From Gnetum montanum (Eukaryota; Streptophyta; Gnetopsida; Gnetales; Gnetaceae), in the NCBI GenBank assembly GCA_015680685.1, contig MNCI01002098.1, positions 562,574 through 626,573 of the forward strand: DNA of 64,000 bases, read 5' to 3'. Under the pieces are notes generated by a model. The model had not been told where the DNA came from. It was given only the letters and a program-made list of their open reading frames with translations, and did not search any database. Positions 1 through 12,059 of the stretch are shown here, piece by piece (the stretch's first letter is position 1; each line of letters opens with the position of its first letter). A program made the position numbers and the translations under genes.

Positions 1-3000
1 TTCCAATGACTTCGCATTAGCACATTGAAACCATTCGACCATCCATAGTCATGTCCACTCCCAAGGATCAACCACCATTTCAAATATAGAAGAAAAGAGA
101 AGTAGGAAGTTAGAAAGGACCTTAGTTAGAGGGGTGTCTTTAGGCATGGGTAACATGTCTTCTTATCCCCATAACTAGTGCTTGTAGCTCATTATTGTGT
201 CTAAGGAATGTGCTTTGAATTCCCATGTTTTTTTGATGGGAACCACATCATGTAAAGACATTCTTATTGTTAGTGGTTGATAGTAGGAATGGTGAGAGAT
301 CAATGAGAACACCCATAAACCCAAGAGGATACTCATGTACAAAAGGTGACAATTACCATTGAAGCCACATCCTTATCTATCCTACTTGATCCATTCTAAG
401 TTTCTTAAGTATCAAGGTCATTGATTTGTTATAAGTTTTAATTAAGAAAGGACCTCATGCTTCCAAGACAAAAGAATTCCATGGAGTTTAGTGGATGGGT
501 GGATGACGTGTGCTCACTACTGATGTAATAATCTAAAAATGAAATCTAGTTATTTGCACAAACAATCTAGACATGAAGTATAGTTCAATTGGACTTCCAA
601 CAATTACTAGTCGTATTAAGTGCCAGAGTCCTGATGGGCAATAAAGAAGAAAATACATGTTAGGAAAACTAAACAAGGAAAAATATGTAAAAGAAGTTTT
701 AAAATATTTAATAAAAGTGAAAACGTATAAATAATGATGTAAAAAAATGGTTGAAAAATTAAGTATCCATCATAGAAACTAACATGGATGGCCATCTCCC
801 CAATGACTAAGTTGGAAGAAGGAGATCTTAGAGATAAAACATGTTTGACCATTAGTTGAGGTGTTCTTGCCCTTGGTTATCCTTGATTCCATGAAAGGTT
901 TTACTTGTTAAATGTTGAGTAGCAACTGCTTGTTTGGCCTAGAAGGATGGTAAATTGTCATGGACTTAGATGAAAAAGTTACATGGATAATATAAGGTCC
1001 TTCCCATAGTGTTTAGAATTTTTTGTGTTGAGGCACATGCATGGGGTTTCTAAAAAGAACCTTATCTCTTAGTCAAAATTTAACTTTTCTTATCTTTAAG
1101 TCATGATGTTGTTTACTATGTGTCTTATGCACTTCATTCATGAATAGGTTTACTAATTGATTTTCATCTATTATGTTTAAGTTCATTAATCTTTCTCTTT
1201 AGGCTAGATTCAAATGGAGGTTAAGTTTAGAAGACATTGAAAGTGTATGGAGCTCTACTTGGAGAGGAAGAGTTGGATGTTTCTTGTACACTAATTGACA
1301 AGGGGAATAACCTATATGAATTTTCTATGTTTATTGATAAGCCCAAAGAGAATCATTGAGTTTTGTTCTTTAGTCTTTCCTATATTTACTAACCATATGG
1401 GTTAGTATTCTAGTTATTTCCATATTTGTGACTTCTACTTGACCATTAGCTTAGGGGTGATATGGAGTTGTGAGTTTGTGTTCTACCCCTAAGAATTGCA
1501 TAAGTTTTCAAAAATTTGCACCTATAAAATATGTTCCATTATCAAAAATTAGAGTCCTTGGCATGCCAAAACCTATTTTCCATGTTTTTTCTACAAACTA
1601 TATCATCGTAGAGGATGAACAGTTACTGACGACGATGGCTTCAGCCCACTTAGTGTAGTAGTCAAATGCGATGATGATGTATGTCCTTCCAATGGATATG
1701 GGGTTGATGGATCCCATGAAATCGATGCCCCAAAAGATTAAATGGATTTAATGGTTGAATCCATTATTGGGGTCCTTCCATCCACTCAGTCATCCCTCCT
1801 TCTCATTGGTATATATCAAATGAATAGAAGAACTGATGGACATCCTTGAAGATCATTATTTAGTAATAACCTACCATGCTGATTTTAATGGTCATCCTCC
1901 TCTTAGCATAGTGGCCCCTATAAGGACCTTCATAAATGTCTTGGAGGACTTGAATTTGATTATCATCAAGTACACACCATCATACTGGGCTATTAGCACA
2001 AAATTTGTAGAGGTTGCCCTTCATTTCTATGTAGTGTTTAGCCTATTGAAGAAATTGTTGTCTCTTCCTGTAGTCTCATTCTTGTGGCATCTCTTGAGTG
2101 AGTAGGTAGAAGAGGATGTGATCATACTAGTTAAAATATTTGGAATTGTGAACTTTAGTAGCTCCAATAAAGAGGAATTAATTTGAAAATTGATCAAATA
2201 ATGGTACTTCATCCTCTTTATTGTCCCATTGTAATTAAGAGAAGTGGTCAATGACCACATTCTTGGTCTCCTTTTTTTTCATCTTAGTAAGGTCAAAACT
2301 CTTGAAAAATCACTAGTCAATGTATGACATGAGGGCTCACCATTGGTTTGTTTATGAAGAACTAAATAGCATAGTGTTCTATGTGCATAAAAAATTAATA
2401 TCCAATTACATATTGTCTAAATTTTTGTAAGGCATACACCATCTCCATGAGCTCCTTTTCAGTGATGGTGTAGTTTAATTGTGCACCCACAATGCTTTGG
2501 CTTACACAATGGATGTAGTAAGGATGTCTTTGATCATCCAATTATGTAAGTATGACCCCTAAAGAATAATTGAATGCATCATTCATGATGTGAAATGGCT
2601 TGAATAAATTAGATGCATCTAGAATTAGAGTTTCCATGAGCTTTTGTTTTAACTATTGGAATGCACTTTTGCATTCCCTAGTCTAGGTGAAAGATGCCTC
2701 CTTTGTTATCTCCACCAATATTTTAGCAATTTTTGAGAAGTTCTTGATGAAGCGCCTGCAATAACTAGTGTGGCTAAGGAATGACCTTACATCTTTTATT
2801 GTTTTAGATTACTTGGTAATTTCTTGGATGACCCATACTTTTTTTTGGGTCTATCTTGATTGCATTGCTAAAAATTTTATGCCCCAAGATAATGCCTTCT
2901 TGAACCATCAAGTGGATTTTTTGCCAATTGAGCTTCAAGATAGTCTCTACACATCTTTGGAGTACTTGCTCAAGATGGTTCAAGGCTTGTTCAAATGTAG

Positions 3001-3265
3001 CCTCATAGGTAGAGAAGTCATTCATGAAAACTTTTATCCCACTACCAATTTGTTATTTAAAAATGCTAAGGTAGGGACATTTCATAGGCCAAAGGGAATC
3101 TCCTTATATGGAAAATGTCCCTAGAAACTTGTGAATGTTGTTTTGGCCTTGTCCTCCTGTGCTATCTAGATTTGGTTATAGCCACTATAACCATCCATAA
3201 AGCTCTAATAACAATGCCCTACTATGGTATCCAACACTTGGTCCACAAATGACAATGAAAAGTGA
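1..3265 (-). mobile_element. Athila-like Ty3/gypsy fragment A (3' UTR, INT, RNase H, partial RT)
   Basis: This is a minus-strand retrotransposon remnant that enters from the left window edge. Positions 1 to about 790 resemble the 3' UTR of the other copies (compare 20930-21200 and 23580-23830). The family signature just downstream of integrase is at 782-825. Integrase, H2C2 zinc region, RNase H and RT then follow towards higher coordinates. Homology to copies C and D stops near 3265 within RT, so the N-terminal RT, protease, gag and 5' LTR are missing. Several stops and frameshifts show it is dead. Its 3' LTR must lie left of the window. Confidence 0.85.
870..3265 (-). pseudogene. pol remnant of copy A: integrase, H2C2 finger, RNase H, partial reverse transcriptase
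   Basis: Read on the minus strand, RT is at about 3265-2640, RNase H at about 2590-2235, the H2C2 zinc-binding region at about 2010-1795, the integrase core at about 1790-1446 and the integrase C-terminus down to about 870. The RT catalytic box near 3010-3025 reads F-M-N-D-F, so the first Asp of the metal-binding FMDDF pair has become Asn. The integrase second-Asp motif near 1546 still reads F-D-N-G. These domains would copy the RNA genome, remove it and insert the cDNA. Frame breaks and the missing RT N-terminus rule out function. The domain order and the FMDDF/FDNG context are those of Ty3/gypsy, and the RT and RNase H wording matches the Athila lineage. Confidence 0.8.
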
Positions 3266-3442
3266 TCTTTACAAGCACCTTAACTTCCTCATATGACCTT
3301 TGTTTAATCTTGTTTTTGAACTCTTGTGTACACGGAGTTACACTTTAGTCATAAGGATGCCTAGGCATTAGAAATTTTTAACTTTTGTTGATACTCTAAA
3401 TGAGGGAACTCAAGCATGGTAACATTCAACATGAAAAGAGTT

Positions 3443-4150
3443 CAAGCTACACATGCTTGGATCATTGATAATGGGTGTCCAAATCACATGATACCCAATT
3501 AGAAAGCCTTCATTAAGCTAAAAATGTGTAAAGGACTTGGAAACATTAAGGTTAACAATGAGAAACACTTGAAGATTGAAAGAATAGGTAAAGTCCTTCT
3601 CATTTTAAACAATGACAAAAATTCCATTATTGATAATTTCTATTACATTCTAGAATTATCTAATGCTTTATTATTTATTAGAAAAATTGCACAATGATAA
3701 CAATGTAGGGTTTTCATATAATTATTGTATCATTTCAAACAATGATGTTGTAATTGCTAGGTTCAATATGCTAGATAATCAAATCTATCTTCTTAAAGTC
3801 ATGAAAATAAAAAAAAAAATTAGACACGAAGAAGTCCTAAGAGTTCCTAAAATTGAACAAATAAAAGATGTAAAAGAAGAAGACATGCAAAGTCTTGAAG
3901 ATGATCTTATGTCCTATAAAGAAGAAGAACTAGAACCATCAAAAAACAAAGTCTAGGATGAAGTGAAACAACAACAAGTAAAAGTCCCAAGGATAAGAAT
4001 TGATATGGTAGAAGAAACTAAAAAGATCAAGGAGTGACTCATGCCACAAGGCAAGACTTAAGAAAAACAAGAAATTCAAGTCTACCTAAAGCACCCTAAA
4101 GTAGGGACTATTGAAAAAGCAGGATGCATAAAGAGAGAAAATAAAGATCA
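3443..4150 (+). pseudogene. Ty1/copia gag-protease fragment
   Basis: From 3443 the plus strand encodes a block with W-I-I-D-N-G-C-P-N-H-M near 3449-3480. This matches the copia aspartic protease / pre-integrase signature (usually W-I-I-D-S-G-C-S-x-H-M), with D-N-G in place of D-S/T-G. After a stop (Q-to-TAG type) and a frameshift, a second segment (3663-3956, 97 residues) continues with a copia pre-integrase-like pattern ending in a N-Q-I-Y-L-L stretch. A Glu/Lys-rich tail follows, open in pieces to about 4150, which I do not recognise. No copia RT or LTR is visible nearby, so this is an isolated fragment between gypsy copies. Confidence 0.6.
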
Positions 4151-5064
4151 ATAAATTAATAACATTAGTATGAACCTTAAAAAAAAAATTTTACGTTTCA
4201 TATGTAGAAACATTTTTTAAAACTTAAAATTTAATGAAGTAAGTGTCATGCCCTTTCAAAAATAAAATTGGAAGTATTTGATAGACAAACATAATGAATA
4301 ATGGTCCAAGGTACTCATGTCTTTTTAATTTCCTATGCCAAATTAATTTGGGTTCATGATGTACAATTTATCCTCTATGAAATCTTATTAGTAAGAGGTC
4401 ATGTACCTATCACATTACTCTCAATTACCAATAGCTAGTGTTTATATTGTAAAGAATTAGTGGTCACCTAGGTAACTAGTCATCATCTTATGTTTTGGCT
4501 TACTCAATAGAAGTCAACATGATTTTATTTTGAAAATATTATTTTTATATATTAATTATACTATTAGTAACATAATAAATATAAAAAATAATCTTAATAT
4601 ATAGGAAAAAATTAAAACCTAATAAAAAGCAATAAAAAATACTTTTTAATTATTTTTTATATTGAAAAAATTAAATAATAAATAATAATTATTTTAAGCC
4701 TACCACTTAATGGCAACTATTTATCAACTACATAATGTGAATCATTAACAATTTAGCTAAGTTATACGATGACTTGCTAACACTTCGACTAATTTAGATG
4801 GCCAATACAACTAATTTTCCAAGTTTTCAAACATTGCTCATAGTGCTACTCATATTTATTACTTAAAACCACTCATAAAATATCATTTTATTTATAAAAT
4901 TATAGGTAGTTTAGCACCTTTAATTTATCCAATTACTTTTTATGATATCCTTTTTATTTCTATCTTCTTTTATTAGTGGTTAATGAAGAAGCGCCATTAT
5001 TGATTGAAAAGAAATTTCAAGGTAGAACACTATTAGCTTGGTTGGATATTCCTTTTTCAGTTAG
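4151..5064. other. AT-rich interval without recognisable gene
   Basis: This stretch is very AT-rich, especially 4540-4690, with only short chance reading frames. I recognise no retroelement domain, tRNA or structured repeat. It ends at the LTR boundary at 5065. The five bases before the LTR (5060-5064, GTTAG) would be one half of a target duplication, but no partner could be located. Confidence 0.5.
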
Positions 5065-5932
5065 TGATGAGTAGTGGAGTATCCAACACTTAACCATATG
5101 AGAGATGAGTGTTCATGTGCAATCCTAGTTGAACTCCGTAGATAAGGCAATGGGATTATATTAGTAAGTGATTAGTATTCGCGATTGTTGTCTTTCCATG
5201 TGAGTTAGTAAAATCAATGTGTATGGTTTAACTCATGGTGAGGTATATGATATTGATGTTGAATTAACCATTAGATTCCTAGTAAACATGAAGTAAAAGT
5301 AAAGGTTTCTAAATCTAAGTGATAGTAAAACAAATCTAAACTAGCCTATGTGATGAGCAGCCAGTCACACCTTGGACTTTATGAGACTACTATTGGCATT
5401 ACCAAATACTTCACTATTAGGCATACCAAGTGATAGTACTACTAGGTTGCCAAGTAGTACAATTACGTGCTTGAGATTAGTTGTACTCATTTCACTTAAT
5501 GACATTAAAAGTAAATTGCAAGTAATCTTAAACATTAACTATGAAAACAGTGAATGGTAAACTAAATGGAATAAAAAATAAAACTAAGTGTTGTTGCAAT
5601 GATGTAGAGTAATCTCAATATTTATTGCTAGTCATGCAATGCATCCAAGTACATTAGAATCGAATAAATATTTCATTCAATTACAAAACATCACACTACG
5701 GGCACACACTGCTAAGTACTGAATTCAAGAAAACAAATTAAAAGAGTTTTGTTACTAAGCTATCAAATCTACTATAGATCTATGTGCCTAATTGCTACTT
5801 ATATAGGTTGGCACACATGTCTTAATATCATTTATATGATAATGTATGCTAAGATATGAAAACACATCTATGACATCATATATATGATATCGTAACTACG
5901 AGATCATTGGCTCAAAATTTTTGGATTTATCA
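5065..5932 (-). repeat. 3' LTR of element B
   Basis: It begins TGATGAG and ends TTTATCA on the plus strand, the same termini as the other family LTRs (TGATGAG...TCATCA). It is 868 bp; others range from 782 to 896. Its left portion aligns with the LTR at 18853 (for example the AACCATATGA segment). A reverse TATA-type box sits near 5800, with GATATC-like motifs to its right (5880-5893), as expected for a short minus-strand U3. The C-rich complement of a polypurine tract follows directly. Confidence 0.75.
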
Positions 5933-5940
5933 TACCCCCA
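5933..5940 (-). promoter_or_regulatory. polypurine tract of element B
   Basis: TACCCCCA on the plus strand is TGGGGGTA on the coding strand, directly abutting the 3' LTR. The same arrangement (TATCCCCAC, TACCCCCAC) abuts the LTRs at 19711 and 22539. This is the expected plus-strand priming site for reverse transcription. Confidence 0.7.
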
Positions 5941-6117
5941 TGATTAACTTAAAACTCACCATTGAGTTAAAACAAAATTAGGATGGAGTTCCTTACAAAA
6001 TTAGAAGGTATATTTACCTGACACTAACTTTTATATTCATGACTTTCTAGTGTCATAGTGGAGTTTACAAAAATGAACACATGACATGATAATTTTGACA
6101 AAAAATTAAAGACAAAA

Positions 6118-8950
6118 TTTGGCAAGGTTAACTATAGTCTTATGTTATTCTAGGAAAAGGTGGCTCTTCCATAGGTTTCTTCCCCTTATTTTTAGGCTTC
6201 TTAAAATTAGTATTTTCTTAGGAGCACTTACAACTTCTCTTCTTTCATTCTTAGATTGTGGATCATCCAAGATGATGAACCAATGTTTGATGGATTTGGT
6301 ACATTCCACAAACATGCTAGTTGTAGAAAAATTTGATTGGCTTTAATGTACCATGCTACAAACTATCATCTCTCTTTTTCAAATGTTATGACATTTTCTC
6401 TAAGTTCATGGTAGTCTGTTAATATTTTGGCCAAATTTGCTACTACGTATTTCTGCCCCTGGTAGCTAGCCTTAACTACTTCTAGTTCTGAGTTTGCTAC
6501 TTCAGTTTTTATAGAGCATCTTTTCTATTTGCAAAATTCTTCTCGTACAAGGCATGAGTGGCTACTACTCACTATTCTAGCTCATTTTCAGGCTTTCCTA
6601 CTGTTAACATGGCCAAACTAGCATAATGGAGGTTTGCTAATGCCATGTATTGTTTCGAGTCCTATATCTATTGGCCTTTATTTTTCACTTTTTCTTAATA
6701 TCTTTAGGCCATGATTTCCAAGATGGGTTGCCAATCAAGATTTTTTGCTACAATAAAACTGATTTTGGCCTTTGCCATCTAAATCTCTTTCTTATTTATT
6801 TACTTGTACATGCCCACTTGGTCTTAGAAGTATTCTTTGAGCCTTTCATTTTTTCAGCCTTATTTTGCCATGCATTGATTTCTGTTTAATGATGTGTACC
6901 TCCTCCATAGAGGGTTCTATTTTCTCTTGCAAGGTAGCTCATATCTTGGTTGACCCTCATTAATTGCTCTTTCAAATAATGGATAGTTTCTTATAGAGTG
7001 ATTTTCTGGTTTTCTACTATGGTTAACCTTATGGTATTTGTAGCGAGGTGTTTTTTTTCTTCCTGTAAGGTAGCAAGTGCTTTGACATGGGCATATGATT
7101 GGGCTTCAACTATTAAAGAATTCCATACTACCTTTTATTTTTTATCTACTATTCCTTTATTATTCTTAAGAAGGAAATTGATTTGCTTAGTTCTGAATTA
7201 CGCTATCTAATCTAGTGCTATGAACTAAGTTGGATCTCTCTTTTATGCTCTCAGGGCTACAAGTTCTTGTTGTAATCCGCAAAGCTCATTCTTAGCATGA
7301 TTTACCCTAGTTTTAGCCATGATTAATTTTCTTTGGTGGTAGTTAATTCAAATTTTATTGTAGTGACATCATTAGAAATATCAAAGGAATTTCTCATAAC
7401 TTATCTTATTTGCAATAGTTCATCTAACACATCTTCATATTCTATAGGAGTCATAGATGTTCCAACTAGCATTTGAGCATCTTTGGTTCCAGAAATATTA
7501 GCTGGTGGCACAATAGGTACATGAATTGATTTTTTGATGTGATTTGTGATCACTTCTATGGCTCTTGCTACACCATGATGCTGCATGATCATAAGTGTGG
7601 CTCCTTCTCCAGGTTTAAGCACCACTTGGAATGATGTAGTGTTTCTAGAAATTTGTTGTGATCATTAGGCCTCTTCTCCTAACTACAATGATATTTGTCC
7701 ACTAGTAGGCTTGGCTGAAATGGTTTTTTTCATTGCATCATTAATGACTTTAAATAGATTGGCCTCTTCTCTACTTTCCCAATTAATAGTCTCTACAATT
7801 TGTTATAGATGACTCATTGAAGGTTTATAATCTTATGGTGGCAATGGTGGAACTTGCAGTTGCTGTTGCTGTTGTCCTATGGTTTGGGTAGTCTCCTCAA
7901 TGCCTAGTTGTTTTTCTAATAGGTCCTTTTTCGGAGGCATTGGCTTGAGCATTTCGGAATAGAAAGAATTTTGTGCCTTCTGTAATGCATCATTTGTATA
8001 GCCTAGGATGCTAGCTTATTTACATAACTTCCAGATAAAGCAAGGGAATGGAAGTATTAACTTCCCTGCCTTCTTCTCTTTGAACTGCCTTTTGATTTCT
8101 CTAAAGTAGAGGTGAGCGATTTTTGCATTGAATTTTCCCATTAATATTGCACTTCCTCTAGCTACATATGTAGAGATTCTATTTAACCTCTTAGTAGGAA
8201 ATAGGTGATAAGTGCCAATTTTGAAATAGATCTTCTCTTTTATAGTTAATTCATTGCATTCTTTATCTTCCTTGCCATACATCCACTGGAAACATAGCTT
8301 TTTGGCATATGTGTCAGATATAGTTGATATTTGTGCCACCTTTGCTCCTTGATTAAGTACATTCAATACTTTTGCAATTTCCTTAATTGAGTAAGATACT
8401 GAGATTCCTTCAATTTTTTTTGTAGCATTAGCTTCTTAATTTCACCAAAACTAAAGTGTTTCTCCTAGATACCACTCTCCATTATTTGTTAGAGTAGGTC
8501 ACAAAGGAGATGACTAAACTTGGGCCTTAATAGCTTCTAGAGAAAATTCTAAAAATGGACCAAAGTTAAGTTTCATAATTACTGTCGACATGATGGATTT
8601 TTCTTAAATAGCCTAAAGGCATTTAGGAGATAGTGTGAGTTGTTGTTCTTGGATGGGCATTGGTGGAACATCCACTTCTACTTGAGTAGATTACTCTATG
8701 GTAGGATTTTGTTGATGAATGCTAAAGGATTATGCTTCCTGATCTCCTTGTTCTACTTCCAGATTTTTCTCACTTGCTTGTCCTCTTCCATGGCCTTGTG
8801 GTCTTTTTCTTACTAGTTATGGAAGTTCTCCTTGTGCTTCTTTTTTTTGGGACCATCTATAATCAATCAAGGATTTGGAATTACTAGAGTATTTTCATAA
8901 ATGAGCAAAAATTTGATACCTTACTCATGCACTTAGTTATATCAAGTTCC
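6118..8950 (-). pseudogene. large extra reading frame, N-terminal half like the 'putative plant transposon protein' domain (PF20167), coiled-coil C-terminus
   Basis: On the minus strand an almost continuous frame of roughly 900 codons runs from about 8950 to 6118, broken mainly by TAG/TAA at Gln-like positions and a few frameshifts. An N-terminal Gly/Arg/Gln-rich segment lies near 8815-8740. A 116-residue open block at 8366-8016 has a pattern (start of a globular domain, S-T-Y-V-A-R-G-S-A-I-L, closing L-P-F-P-C-F-I-W-K-L-C) that recalls the plant transposon protein domain PF20167. A Gln/Pro-rich linker follows (7900-7830). A conserved-looking block at 7625-7401 starts V-L-K-P-G-E-G-A-T. Glu/Lys-rich coiled-coil sequence follows (7080-6800), then a basic tail rich in K-P-K-N-K-G (6170-6130). 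It lies downstream of pol in the same strand and just before the PPT, the position where Athila elements carry an env-like ORF. It could instead belong to a nested non-autonomous element whose LTR is at 8960-9554. The PF20167 call is by eye. Confidence 0.55.
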
Positions 8951-8959
8951 TAGTTCATT

Positions 8960-9554
8960 ATGATTGTAGAGTTAGAAAATGTTCAATAAAAACCCCATTA
9001 ATACTTTAAAGGAGTTGCATGATCAATTAGAAGTCTTGTTAAAGTTGTTTTGGACTAATCATAAGTGATTTACTTTAAAAATTCTTAATATGTTGCCTTA
9101 GACTTACCCCTATAATACCTTCTAGTTATTAACAATTTTAAAAAAATCAACTCAACTTTCCCTTACTAGCACCCTCACCTCCCCCTCCCCATCCACACCC
9201 CCCCCCTCCCTTAAGGCGATCAGTTTAGGATCACCAAGATTCAAAAATCATGCAAATTGAGGCAATAATGAACAAGTTATGGGAGTTAGAATTTGGAGTG
9301 TTAAAGCTCTTAGCTACAAAGAAAAATTGGCAACAACTCCCTTCTTCTAAAATTCAGAAATGAAAAATTTTTCTAACTCCCCTACATTATATATAGGTTT
9401 TATGTGTGCAATATCGTAAATATGACATTATAGATGTGATATTGTAGGTTCCTACGATATCATAGATACAATGTCACCATAGAAAAATCAAAATTTTTAA
9501 ATGTTTTTGTTGGAAAAAATTGAGTCCCATAGAATAGTTGAAAGATATGCATCA
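8960..9554 (-). repeat. decayed LTR-like / promoter-leader segment upstream of the extra ORF
   Basis: A reverse TATA box (TATATATA, 9389-9396) is followed on its right by three or four degenerate GATATC-type motifs (9413-9470), the same layout as the U3 of the family LTRs. To the left, a segment near 9312-9330 resembles the R region of the LTR at 18853. The right edge may be GCATCA ending at 9554; the left edge is uncertain. It contains a long C-rich run (9171-9214). Either it is the 5' LTR of a nested element carrying the 6118-8950 frame, or an internal promoter of element B. Confidence 0.35.
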
Positions 9555-10440
9555 TGTTGAAAGGATCTTGATATGGAGATGATGCTTTAATTTTGGAAAA
9601 TAAGTAGTGAAATTCTATGATTAAGAAATCTTGGGCTATGAAAGTACATAACATATTGATGGAATGAATGAGAAAGACAACATTGTTATGTTATTAGAAT
9701 AGATAGTGTGAATGATATGGGAGGTATTTATTGTTATTTATTAGAATTGGAAGGCTCAAGATGATGTGGAATCACTTAGTAGGTATAAGATACAAAAGTT
9801 ATATAACTGGATCCTCCCCAAGGTAGGCACCAACCCTTAATGCCCTTATATAACCACTCCTAAAAGTGTTCTTAGGCACTTAACGAGTTGAATGTAATGC
9901 ATACCTATTTAGCAAGACACACATGTTAGTACCACCATATTAGGAAAATAACACTATGCTATACAAAATCATAAGTTATGATTATTCAAATAGTGAGATG
10001 TAATGGGTTTAGAAGGGATTGCAGAAATCAGGATGTGAGGTGTCTTACCATAGGCATAATGAATTCTTGTGTTTTATTAGTGATTATGGTAATCATTAGC
10101 CTTTTTGTCCAAGACTCAAACCAAGTCTAGACCACATTTCAGTGACATCACATCATTTCATCTCTTGGAATTATAATTGTATGAGTATCAATGTTATAAG
10201 AAGTATTGTCACTTGGTGTATTGTCCAAGGAAGGAGTTTATTCATGGCACTTTATTTTTATTTTTACAATTCTAAGAAGCTGCCTACATTTAGGCATGAG
10301 TAACATGTCTTTCTAGTGGAACCCCTAGAAACTTATTTTGTGCCCTTTATTTGCTATATGTGTCAACACTTTTAAGGTAGCACTTATTTACTCTTACTCT
10401 CATTTTTTGTTAGATCTACAAGGATATAATACAACCTTAG

Positions 10441-11336
10441 TGATGAGTCATCATTTGTTAGGCCCCAACATTGGAGCCAAGAAGTGACTCAGATATCTAA
10501 TGTCACCTTATCTAGGTTTGCCTATAAATACAACACTTGGATGCTCAAATGAGATAGTATGTAGAATGTAGAATGTAGAGAGATAGTTTTAGTTTTTATT
10601 TTCATTTCCTTAGAATTTTTATTCCTAGTGCATGCTCATAGTGTGATGTTTGTAATCATATGGTACCTTTGTTCAAGTGTGATGTACTTGGACACATTAC
10701 ATGATTAGCAATAAAGATCAAGACTATCTCCATCATTGTAGTATCTAGTTAGATTATTATTGCCTTTAATTATTAATTATTTACTACTTTCTTTAGTTAA
10801 ATGTTTCCATTTATTACTATTTATTGTTCCTATTATTAAGCGGAATGCTTATGCCTTAATCACAAGCATTTAAGTGTAAATGCTTGGTAACCCAGAAGTG
10901 TATTTTTTAGCATAACTAATGACATACGCTTGGCAATCCCAGAGGTAGTCTCATGAAGTCCAAGGCATATANTATACGCTTGGCAATCCCAGAGGTAGTC
11001 TCATGAAGTCCAAGGCATATACGGATGATTAAGGGCAGATACTCATCGCACATAGGCTAGTTTAGATCTTATTTTCTATCACCCATTAGCTTCATTAATT
11101 TACCTTTTTATTGTCATTAGGAGTAGCATAGAATTAGAGACAACATCGTATGCCTCACTTTGAACTAAACAATACGTGAGAAAGCTACCACTAGTCCAAG
11201 TGGGAAGATAGCAAATTGTGATCAAGACATAGTGTTCTAGATTCCACAACTAGTCCCATCCATGAAATTTAACAAGATCATGTGTGAATGCTTGTAATTT
11301 TTATGGTTGAGTGTAGGGGTACCTCATCGCTCATCA
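10441..11336 (+). repeat. solo LTR (family LTR, plus orientation) with TSD CTTAG
   Basis: TGATGAG...CTCATCA, flanked by perfect 5-bp duplications CTTAG at 10436-10440 and 11337-11341. TATAAATA lies at 10523-10530, only 82 bp from the LTR start. An AATAAAGATC polyadenylation-type motif lies near 10710. The 3' end carries the family signature GGTTGAGTGTAGGGGTACCTC. No internal region is attached on either side, so this is an LTR-LTR recombination product inserted into the 3' UTR of element B, opposite to B. Its apparent length is inflated by a 48-bp duplication around an N. Confidence 0.88.
10924..11021. other. 48-bp duplication around a single N (probable assembly join artefact)
   Basis: Positions 10924-10971 and 10974-11021 are identical 48-mers, separated only by N-T at 10972-10973. 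The other family LTRs do not show this duplication. The simplest reading is two contig ends that overlap by about 48 bases but were joined with a placeholder instead of being merged. Confidence 0.8.
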
Positions 11337-12059
11337 CTTAGTAACATGATAGAACTTAGAATAATAATCCAAAAAGAATCCATAAGTTTCCTTGATGTCA
11401 CACCATTTTCATTCCCACTTGGTTCTTCACTTTTCTATCTAAGAATAATGATCATAAGTTTATCCTTACTTTGATGATGGAAATAATATCATTATGGCCA
11501 TGGTAAGAACCTATTTTTATTGGAATGGATGGATAGATAATCTGGGCTCAATGTGTAAATAATTAGTCTCTTATGACTTGATATCATAGAGAAATTTTTA
11601 CCTTATTGGGCTACATCTTGCCTTTATTTAAATGTGTTTTATTAATGATGAAAAATTATTTACAAAGGGTTTGAAACAAAGTATAAAAGAAATGGGAAAG
11701 ATGGTAAGAATTATGAAAAATTATAAAAAAAGAAAAATGTTAAAGAATTGAAAAATATTGAAGAACGTGAAAAATTGAAGAAATGAGAAAGTATAAAAGA
11801 ATCTAAAAAATGAAAAGAATTATAAAATAAGATAGAAAAATAAGTAAGCTACCTACAATTGTAAATGGACACCCCCATGACTATTATGAAGATTAGGGAA
11901 ATGGAAGATAGAATAAGTGGAAGACTAGTAAGTAGGTTGGGTAGATTCCTTTGAGTAGTCATAGTATGATTTGACTTGTTGGATATTAACAAGGATAAGC
12001 TTACATGGGCTAGATGGGTGATGAATATGTAAAGCACCAGAAGGATACATGGCATGTAC

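Larger units (their letters stand above)
9555..12050 (-). other. 3' untranslated region of element B, interrupted by a solo LTR
   Basis: No reading frame of note. From about 9790 the sequence aligns with the 3' UTRs of D and C (for example 9800-9840 with 20580-20620 and 23270-23310; 10290-10320 with the ACATGTCTTTCTAG region at 21060-21100). Homology continues after the solo LTR (10441-11336), for example 11390-11420 with 21280-21310. A Lys/Asn-type A-rich low-complexity stretch lies at 11640-11840, and the integrase end of B follows. Confidence 0.6.

Noticed and set aside
616-852. 78-residue minus-strand frame with hydrophobic stretches
   Set aside because: It lies in the family 3' UTR and next to the integrase end; the hydrophobicity comes from A/T-rich sequence read as Phe/Ile/Leu, and it is not conserved in other copies.
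1470-2105. Plus-strand frames over the integrase of copy A
   Set aside because: Antisense shadows of the minus-strand integrase, which has the family motifs.
6650-7210. Hydrophobic plus-strand frames that look like membrane proteins
   Set aside because: They are antisense to the Lys/Glu coiled-coil part of the 6118-8950 minus-strand frame; coiled-coil codons read backwards give Leu/Phe-rich peptides.
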